Source of the DNA: Raphanus sativus
Taxonomy: Eukaryota > Streptophyta > Magnoliopsida > Brassicales > Brassicaceae
DNA length: 64,000 nucleotides
Assembly (NCBI RefSeq): GCF_000801105.2
Contig: NC_079514.1
Location: forward strand, 24,096,293-24,160,292
Direction: 5' to 3'
Shown here: positions 56,512 through 64,000 of the stretch, in pieces
How the letters are laid out: each line of letters starts with the position of its first letter
How positions within the stretch are numbered: the stretch's first letter is position 1
Program-made: the position numbers and the translations under genes
Notes under the pieces: model-generated
What the model was told of the DNA's origin: nothing
Seen by the model: the letters and a program-made list of their open reading frames with translations, nothing else
Databases searched by the model: none

Positions 56512-56892
56512 GTTAGTACATGACTCGCAATTCCATATATCCTTTTAATCCGAGAATACGAGTATATTTGCGTGGGGCCCACCTAAGTTTTTTTTTTTGT
56601 AATTTTGCCATGCATCAAAATGTATGGATAATTATGTAGGAAACTGCAAAAAAAAACACCCCGAAACAGCGAATCGCATCTCAATCACGGCCCGTAACAT
56701 TCGACAGCCTGTTTGAGGCTCTAAACGGCAGAATTTGGGCTCGAAAAATCTCCAGCCCTATTCGTTGGCCTAGATGGTTTTGGGGCCTTTCCGAAATGGT
56801 GCTGTGGGCGTCGTAGTTCCACACGGTTCAAAAGTTATGGGGTTTTCAAGATTTGACCCGTTTCAAATTGAAGAAAAAAAAAAATAAAAAAG

Positions 56893-57009
56893 GGGTGCAA
56901 CACGAGGACTTCCCGGGAGGTCACCCATCCTAGTACTACTCTCGCCCAAGCACGCTTACTGCAGAGTTCTGATGGGATCCGGTGCATTAGTGCTGGTATG
57001 ATCGCACCC
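56893..57009 (-). rRNA. 5S rRNA, A-type variant
   Basis: 117 bp. CGCTTACTG A-box deletion. Confidence 0.9.
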
Positions 57010-57370
57010 ATTAGTACATGACTCGCAATTCATATATCGTTTTAATCCGAGAATACGAGTAGATTTGCATGGGGTCCACCTGAGTTTTTTTTTTTTTTGT
57101 AATTTTGCCATGCATCAAAATGTATGGATATTGATGTAGGCAAACTGCAAAAAACACCCCGCAAACAGCGAATCGCATCTCAATCACGGCCCATAACATT
57201 CGACAGCCTGTTTGAGGCTCTAAACGGCAGAATTTGGGCTCGAAAATCGCCAGCCCTATTCACTGGCCTAGATGGTTTTGGGGGGCTTTCCGAAATAGTT
57301 CCACACGGTTCAAAAGTTATGGGGTTTTCAAGATTTGACCCGTTTCAAATTGAAGAAAAAAAATAAAAAA

Positions 57371-57488
57371 GGGTGCAACACGAGGACTTCCCGGGAGGTC
57401 ACCCATCCTAGTACTACTCTCGCCCAAGCACGCTTAACTGCGGAGTTCTGATGGGATCCGGTGCATTAGTGCTGGTATGATCGCACCC
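57371..57488 (-). rRNA. 5S rRNA, B-type, canonical
   Basis: 118 bp (119-120 with the adjoining 3' bases). It matches the canonical plant 5S consensus at every position I could compare, with intact A-box (AGTTAAGCGTGC) and C-box (GGATGGGTGACC). Upstream ATATAT and downstream T-run are present. One of two canonical genes in the window. Confidence 0.95.
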
Positions 57489-57860
57489 GTTAGTACATGA
57501 CTCGCATTCCATATATCCTTTTAATCCGAGAATACGAGTAGATTTGCGTGGGGCCCACCTAAGTTTTTTTTTTTGTAATTTTGCCATGCATCAAAATGTA
57601 TGGATATTATGTAGGAAACTGCAAAAAAACACCCGGAAACAGCGAATCGCATCTCAATCACGGCCCGTAACATTCGACAGCCTGTTTGAGGCTCTAAACG
57701 GCAGAATTTGGGCTCGAAAAATCCAGCCCTATTCGCTGGCCTAGATGGTTTTGGGGCTTTCCGAAATGGTGCTGTGAGCGTCGTAGTTCCACACGGTTCA
57801 AAAGTTATGGGGTTTTCAAGATTTGACCCGTTTCAAATTGAAGGAAAAAAAATAAAAAAG

Positions 57861-57979
57861 GGGTGCAACACGAGGACTTCCCGGGAGGTCACCCATCCTA
57901 GTACTACTCTCGCCCGAAGCACGCTTCACTGCGGAGTTCTGATGGGATCCGGTGCATTAGTGCTGGTATGATAGCACCC
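57861..57979 (-). rRNA. 5S rRNA, C-type variant
   Basis: 119 bp. CCCGAAGC, TTCACTG, GATAGCACCC. Confidence 0.9.
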
Positions 57980-58353
57980 GTTAGTACATGACTCGCAATT
58001 CCATATATCCTTTTAATCCGAGAATACGAGTAGATTTGCGTGGGCCCACCTAAGTTTTTTTTTTGTAATTTTGCCATGCATCAAAATGTATGGATAATTA
58101 TGTAGGAAACTGCAAAAAAAACACCCGGAAACAGCGAATCGCATCTCAATCACGGCCCGTAACATTCGACAGCCTGTTTGAGGCTCTAAACGGCAGAATT
58201 TGGGCTCGAAAAAATCGCCAGCCCTATTCGCTGGCCTAGATGGTTTTGGGGCTTTCCGAAATGGTGCTGTGGGCGTCGTAGTTCCACACGGTTCAAAAGT
58301 TATGGGGTTTTCAAGATTTGACCCGTTTCAAATTGAAGAAAAAAAATAAAAAG

Positions 58354-58470
58354 GGGTGCAACACGAGGACTTCCCGGGAGGTCACCCATCCTAGTACTAC
58401 TCTCGCCCAAGCACGCTTACTGCGGAGTTCTGATGGGATCCGGTGCATTAGTGCTGGTATGATCGCACCC
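58354..58470 (-). rRNA. 5S rRNA, A-type variant
   Basis: 117 bp. CGCTTACTG A-box deletion. Confidence 0.9.
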
Positions 58471-58830
58471 ATTAGTACATGACTCGCAATTTCATATATC
58501 GTTTAATCCGAGAATACGAGTAGATTTGCATGGGGTCCACCTAGTTTTTTTTTTTTTGTAATTTTGCCATGCATCAAAATGTATGGATATTGATGTAGGA
58601 AACTGCAAAAAAACATCCGGAAACAGCGAATCGCATCTCAATCACGGCCCATAACATTCGACAGCCTGTTTGAGGCTCTAAACGGCAGAATTTGGGCTCG
58701 AAAAATCGCCAGCCCTATTCACTGGCCTAGATGGTTTTGGGGGCTTTCCGAAAATAGTTCCACACGGTTCAAAAGTTATGGGGTTTTCAAGATTTGACCC
58801 GTTTCAAATTGAAGAAAAAAAAAATAAAAA

Positions 58831-58948
58831 GGGTGCAACACGAGGACTTCCCGGGAGGTCACCCATCCTAGTACTACTTTCGCTCAAGCACGCTTCACTG
58901 CGGAGTTCTGATGGGATCCGGTGCATTAGTGCTGGTATGATCGCACCC
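58831..58948 (-). rRNA. 5S rRNA, B-type variant
   Basis: 118 bp. TTTCGCTCAAGC and TTCACTG, a mixture of B and C signatures; GATCGCACCC normal. Confidence 0.9.
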
Positions 58949-59323
58949 GTTAGTACATGACTCGCAATTCCATATATCCTTTTAATCCGAGAATACGAGT
59001 AGATTTGCGTGGGCCCACCTGAGTTTTTTTTTTTTGTAATTTTGCCATGCATCAAAATGTATGGATAATTGATGTAGGAAACTGCAAAAAACACCCGGAA
59101 ACAGCGAATCGCATCTCAATCACGGCCCGTAACATTCGACAGCCTGTTTGAGGCTCTAAACGGCAGAATTTGGGCTCGAAAAATCGCAGCCCTATTCGCT
59201 GGCCTAGATGGTTTTGGGGGCTTTCCGAAATGGTGCTGTGGGCGTCGTAGTTCCACACGGTTCAAAAGTTATGGGGTTTTCAAGATTTGACCCGTTTCAA
59301 ATTGAAGAAAAAAAATAAAAAAG

Positions 59324-59441
59324 GGGTGCAACACGAGGACTTCCCGGGAGGTCACCCATCCTAGTACTACTCTCTCCGAAGCACGCTTCACTGCGGAGTT
59401 CTGATGGGATCCGGTGCATTAGTGCTGGTATGATAGCACCC
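59324..59441 (-). rRNA. 5S rRNA, C-type variant
   Basis: 118 bp. CTCTCTCCGAAGC, TTCACTG, GATAGCACCC. Confidence 0.9.
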
Positions 59442-59818
59442 GTTAGTACATGACTCGCAATTCCATATATCCTTTTAATCCGAGAATACGAGTAGATTTG
59501 CGTGGGGCCCACCTAAGTTTTTTTTTTTGTAATTTTGCCATGCATCAAAATGTATGGATAATTATGTAGGAAACTGCAAAAAAAACACCCGAAACAGCGA
59601 ATCGCATCTCAATCACGGCCCGTAACATTCGACAGCCTGTTTGAGGCTCTAAACGGCAGAATTTGGGCTCGAAAAATCTCCAGCCCTATTCGCTGGCCTA
59701 GATGGTTTTGGGGGCTTTCCGAAATGGTGCTGTGGGCGTCGTAGTTCCACACGGTTCAAAAGTTATGGGGTTTTCAAGATTTGACCCGTTTCAAATTGAA
59801 GAAAAAAAAATAAAAAAG

Positions 59819-59936
59819 GGGTGCAACACGAGGACTTCCCGGGAGGTCACCCATCCTAGTACTACTCTCGCCCAAGCACGCTTAGCTGCGGAGTTCTGAT
59901 GGGATCCGGTGCATTAGTGCTGGTATGATCGCACCC
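59819..59936 (-). rRNA. 5S rRNA, A-type variant
   Basis: 118 bp. It differs from canonical only at TTAGCTG in the A-box. Confidence 0.92.
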
Positions 59937-60297
59937 ATTAGTACATGACTCGCAATTTCATATATCGTTTTAATCCGAGAATACGAGTAGATTTGCATGG
60001 GGTCCACCTGAGTTTTTTTTTTTTTGTAATTTTGCCATGCATCAAAATGTATGGATATTGATGTAGGAAACTGCAAAAAACATCCGGCAAACAGCGAATC
60101 GCATCTCAATCACGGCCCATAACATTCGACAGCCTGTTTGAGGCTCTAAACGGCAGAATTTGGGCTCGAAAAATCGCCAGCCCTATTCACTGGCCTAGAT
60201 GGTTTTGGGGGCTTTCCGAAATAGTTTCCACACGGTTCAAAAGTTATGGGGTTTTCAAGATTTGACCCGTTTCAAATTGAAGAAAAAAAAATAAAAA

Positions 60298-60415
60298 GGG
60301 TGCAACACGAGGACTTCCCGGGAGGTCACCCATCCTAGTACTACTCTCGCCCAAGCACGCTTAACTGCGGAGTTCTGATGGGATCCGGTGCATTAGTGCT
60401 GGTATGATCGCACCC
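60298..60415 (-). rRNA. 5S rRNA, B-type, canonical
   Basis: 118 bp, identical to the gene at 57371-57488, with an intact A-box, C-box, upstream ATATAT and downstream T-run. Most likely of the genes here to give normal 5S rRNA. Confidence 0.95.
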
Positions 60416-60789
60416 GTTAGTACATGACTCGCAATTCCATATATCCTTTTAATCCGAGAATACGAGTAGATTTGCGTGGGGCCCACCTAAGTTTTTTTTT
60501 TGTAATTTTGCCATGCATCAAAATGTATGGATATTGATGTAGGAAACTGCAAAAACACCCGGAAACAGCGAATCGCATCTCAATCACGGCCCGTAACATT
60601 CGACAGCCTGTTTGAGGCTCTAAACGGCAGAATTTGGGCTCGAAAAATCGCCAGCCCTATTCGCTGGCCTAGATGGTTTTGGGGGCTTTCCGAAATGGTG
60701 CTGTGGGCGTCGTAGTTCCACACGGTTCAAAAGTTATGGGGTTTTCAAGATTTGACCCGTTTCAAATTGAAGGAAAAAAAATAAAAAAG

Positions 60790-60908
60790 GGGTGCAACAC
60801 GAGGACTTCCCGGGAGGTCACCCATCCTAGTACTACTCTCTCCCGAAGCACGCTTCACTGCGGAGTTCTGATGGGATCCGGTGCATTAGTGCTGGTATGA
60901 TAGCACCC
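60790..60908 (-). rRNA. 5S rRNA, C-type variant
   Basis: 119 bp. TCTCCCGAAGC, TTCACTG, GATAGCACCC. Confidence 0.9.
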
Positions 60909-61282
60909 GTTAGTACATGACTCGCAATTCCATATATCCTTTTAATCCGAGAATACGAGTAGATTTGCGTGGGGCCCACCTAAGTTTTTTTTTTTGTAAT
61001 TTTGCCATGCATCAAAATGTATGGATAATTATGTAGGAAACTGCAAAAAACACCCGGAAACAGCGAATCGCATCTCAATCACGGCCCGTAACATTCGACA
61101 GCCTGTTTGAGGCTCTAAACGGCAGAATTTGGGCTCGAAAAATCTCCAGCCCTATTCGCTGGCCTAGATGGTTTTGGGGGCTTTCCGAAATGGTGCTGTG
61201 GGCGTCGTAGTTCCACACGGTTCAAAAGTTATGGGTTTTCAAGATTTGACCCGTTTCAAATTGAAGAAAAAAAATAAAAAAG

Positions 61283-61399
61283 GGGTGCAACACGAGGACT
61301 TCCCGGGAGGTCACCCATCCTAGTACTACTCTCGCCCAAGCACGCTTACTGCGGAGTTCTGATGGGATCCGGTGCATTAGTGCTGGTATGATCGCACCC
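61283..61399 (-). rRNA. 5S rRNA, A-type variant
   Basis: 117 bp. CGCTTACTG A-box deletion. Confidence 0.9.
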
Positions 61400-61757
61400 G
61401 TTAGTACATGACTCGCAATTCCATATATCTTTTAATCCGAGAATACGAGTAGATTTGCATGGGGTCCACCTAGTTTTTTTTTTTGTAAATTTTGCCATGC
61501 ATCAAAATGTATGGATATTGATGTAGGAAACTGCAAAAAACATCCGGAAACAGCGAATCGCATCTCAATCACGGCCCATAACATTCGACAGCCTGTTTGA
61601 GGCTCTAAACGGCAGAATTTGGGCTCGAAAAATCGCCAGCCCTATTCACTGGCCTAGATGGTTTGGGGGCTTTCCGAAAATTAGTTCCACACGGTTCAAA
61701 AGTTATGGGGTTTTCAAGATTTGACCCGTTTCAAATTGAAGAAAAAAAAATAAAAAG

Positions 61758-61875
61758 GGGTGCAACACGAGGACTTCCCGGAGGTCACCCATCCTAGTAC
61801 TACTCTCGCCCGAAGCACGCTTAACTGCGGAGTTCTGATGGGATCCGGTGCATTAGTGCTGGTATGATCGCACCC
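61758..61875 (-). rRNA. 5S rRNA, B-type variant
   Basis: 118 bp. One base lost in CCCGGAGG and one gained in CCCGAAGC; A-box TTAACTG intact. Confidence 0.9.
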
Positions 61876-62248
61876 GTTAGTACATGACTCGCAATTCCAT
61901 ATATCCTTTTAATCCGAGAATACGAGTAGATTTGCGTGGGGCCCACCTGAGTTTTTTTTTTTTGTAATTTTGCCATGCATCAAAATGTATGGATATTGAT
62001 GTAGGAAACTGCAAAAAACACCCGGAAACAGCGAATCGCATCTCAATCACGGCCCGTAACATTCGACAGCCTGTTTGAGGCTCTAAACGGCAGAATTTGG
62101 GCTCGAAAAATCGTCAGCCCTATTCGCTGGCCTAGATGGTTTTGGGGCTTTCCGAAATGGTGCTGTGGGCGTCGTAGTTCCACACGGTTCAAAAGTTATG
62201 GGTTTTCAAGATTTGACCCGTTTCAAATTGAAGAAAAAAAATAAAAAA

Positions 62249-62367
62249 GGGTGCAACACGAGGACTTCCCGGGAGGTCACCCATCCTAGTACTACTCTCG
62301 CCCGAAGCACGCTTCACTGCGGAGTTCTGATGGGATCCGGTGCATTAGTGCTGGTATGATAGCACCC
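62249..62367 (-). rRNA. 5S rRNA, C-type variant
   Basis: 119 bp. CCCGAAGC, TTCACTG, GATAGCACCC. Confidence 0.9.
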
Positions 62368-62745
62368 GTTAGTACATGACTCGCAATTCCATATATCCTT
62401 TTAATCCGAGAATACGAGTAGATTTGCGTGGGGCCCACCTAAGTTTTTTTTTTTGTAATTTTGCCATGCATCAAAATGTATGGATATTTATGTAGGAAAC
62501 TGCAAAAAAAACACCCGAAACAGCGAATCGCATCTCAATCACGGCCCGTAACATTCGACAGCCTGTTTGAGGCTCTAAACGGCAGAATTTGGGCTCGAAA
62601 AATCGTCCAGCCCTATTCGCTGGCCTAGATGGTTTTTGGGGGCTTTCCGAAATGGTGCTGTGGGCGTCGTAGTTCCACACGGTTCAAAAGTTATGGGGTT
62701 TTCAAGATTTGACCCGTTTCAAATTGAAGAAAAAAAAAATAAAAG

Positions 62746-62867
62746 GGGTGCAACACGAGGACTTCCCGGGAGGTCACCCATCCCACCTAGTACTACTCTC
62801 GCCCAAGCACGCTTTACTGCGGAGTTCTGATGGGATCCGGTGCATTAGTGCTGGTATGATCGCACCC
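62746..62867 (-). rRNA. 5S rRNA, A-type variant with a 4-bp insertion
   Basis: 122 bp. CATCCCACCTAG replaces CATCCTAG next to the C-box, and the A-box reads CTTTACTG. Confidence 0.88.
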
Positions 62868-63230
62868 ATTAGTAATGACTCGCAATTCCATATATCGTTT
62901 TAATCCGAGAATACGAGTAGATTTGCATGGGGTCCACCTGAGTTTTTTTTTTTTTGTAATTTTGCCATGCATCAAAATGTATGGATATTGATGTAGGAAA
63001 CTGCAAAAAAACATCCGGAAACAGCGAATCGCATCTCTCAATCACGGCCCATAACATTCGACAGCCTGTTTGAGGCTCTAAACGGCAGAATTTGGGCTCG
63101 AAAAATCGCCAGCCCTATTCACTGGCCTAGATGGTTTTGGGGGGGCTTCCGAAATAGTTCCACACGGTTCAAAAGTTATGGGGTTTTCAAGATTTGACCC
63201 GTTTCAAATTGAAGAAAAAAAATAAAAAAG

Positions 63231-63349
63231 GGGTGCAACACGAGGACTTCCCGGGAGGTCACCCATCCTAGTACTACTTTCGCCCGGCACGCTTAACTGC
63301 GGAGTTCTGATGGGATCCGGTGCATTAGTGTGCTGGTATGATCGCACCC
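63231..63349 (-). rRNA. 5S rRNA, B-type variant
   Basis: 119 bp. TTTCGCCCGGCACGC and a 2-bp TG insertion (TTAGTGTGCTGG); TTAACTG intact. Confidence 0.88.
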
Positions 63350-63725
63350 GTTAGTACATGACTCGCAATTCCATATATCCTTTTAATCCGAGAATACGAG
63401 TAGATTTGCGTGGGGCCACCTAAGTTTTTTTTTTTTGTAATTTTGCCATGCATCAAAATGTATGGATATTGATGTAGGAAACTGCAAAAAAATCCGGAAA
63501 CAGCGAATCGCATCTCAATCACGGCCCGTAACATTCGACAGCCTGTTTGAGGCTCTAAACGGCAGAATTTGGGCTCGAAAAAATCGCCAGCCCTATTCGC
63601 TGGCCTAGATGGTTTTGGGGGCTTTCCGAAATGGTGCTGTTTGGGCGCGTATTTCCACACGGTTCAAAAGTTATGGGGTTTTCAAGATTTGACCCGTTTC
63701 AAATTGAAGAAAAAAAATAAAAAAG

Positions 63726-63844
63726 GGGTGCAACACGAGGACTTCCCGGGAGGTCACCCATCCTAGTACTACTCTCGCCCGAAGCACGCTTCACTGCGGA
63801 GTTCTGATGGGATCCGGTGCATTAGTGCTGGTATGATCGCACCC
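63726..63844 (-). rRNA. 5S rRNA, C-type variant
   Basis: 119 bp. CCCGAAGC and TTCACTG with a normal GATCGCACCC. The next unit (A) is cut by the window edge. Confidence 0.9.
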
Positions 63845-64000
63845 GTTAGTACATGACTCGCAATTCCATATATCCTTTTAATCCGAGAATACGAGTAGAT
63901 TTGCGTGGGGCCCACCTAAGTTTTTTTTTTTGTAATTTTGCCATGCATCAAAATGTATGGATAATTATGTAGGAAACTGCAAAAAAAACACCCGGAAACA

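Larger units (their letters stand above)
54499..64000 (-). repeat. 5S rDNA array, right block
   Basis: Continuation of the array after the CRM element, running off the right edge. Unit order is B, C, A, C, A, B, C, A, B, C, A, B, C, A, B, C, A, B, C, A. A-to-B gene spacing is about 475-480 bp and the other spacings 490-500 bp, because the A-B spacer lacks a GTGCTGTGGGCGTCGT-type segment. One B unit is missing after the A gene at 55903. Confidence 0.95.

Noticed and set aside
42580..63766. Many short ORFs (60-110 aa) on both strands between 42 and 64 kb
   Set aside because: They recur once per 5S unit and are read through the 5S gene and spacer. They vary with unit indels and show no protein signature.
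42386..64000. Regular repeats that could look like a CRISPR array
   Set aside because: The repeat is a 5S rDNA unit of about 490 bp with a known gene in each. There are no unique spacers, and the DNA is eukaryotic.

Overview
The window is plant nuclear DNA, almost certainly from a Brassicaceae species (possibly Brassica or a close relative; the genus is inference), from pericentromeric or centromeric heterochromatin. It contains no ordinary host protein gene. It holds a tandem 5S rDNA array on the minus strand and at least five LTR retrotransposons inserted in or next to it: Athila-like, three Tat-lineage structures, and a CRM-type centromeric chromovirus. A short Mutator-like transposase fragment is also present.

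Layout. 1-4775: 5' part of a minus-strand Athila-like element (LTR, PBS, gag, protease); its pol lies off the left edge. 4776-5247: MULE transposase fragment. 5248-11580: degenerate plus-strand Tat-lineage element (TE1) with 5' LTR, PBS, gag, PR, RT, dual RNase H and IN, but no 3' LTR. 11581-11663: 83-bp 5S remnant (last 15 bp of a gene plus its upstream spacer). 11664-42385: a 30.7-kb complex with three 538-bp LTRs and two internal regions (LTR-int1-LTR-int2-LTR; TE2), inserted once in a 5S spacer. Int1 is itself split by a 9.5-kb gag-less Tat-type element (TE3, 14202-23667) with a perfect 5-bp target duplication. 42386-64000: 5S array of about 490-bp units, with 29 whole genes or gene variants and one gene split at 47665 by a 6.8-kb CRM element (47666-54498).

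How the parts work. TE1 and both copies of TE2 have gag-protease separated from RT-RNaseH-integrase by a TAG followed by CAATTA, the tobamovirus-type leaky stop context. This suggests that pol is made by readthrough. TE2 also carries, between integrase and the 3' LTR, an antisense multi-exon gene with recognisable splice sites, a domain resembling the 'putative gypsy-type transposon' family (Transposase_28) and a coiled coil. It may have its own TATA box beside the 3' LTR. The two TE2 copies carry different lesions, so neither looks autonomous. The CRM polyprotein is open from Gag to integrase and runs about 525 nt into its 3' LTR, but its 5' LTR has lost 334 bp that include the TATA box.

The 5S array is a trimeric higher-order repeat (units A-B-C, about 1.47 kb). 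The three unit types carry different 5S coding variants. Only some B units match the canonical 5S sequence; A and C units carry changes in or near the internal A-box. The segment beside TE2 (42.4-47.6 kb) is more diverged than the segment toward the right edge.
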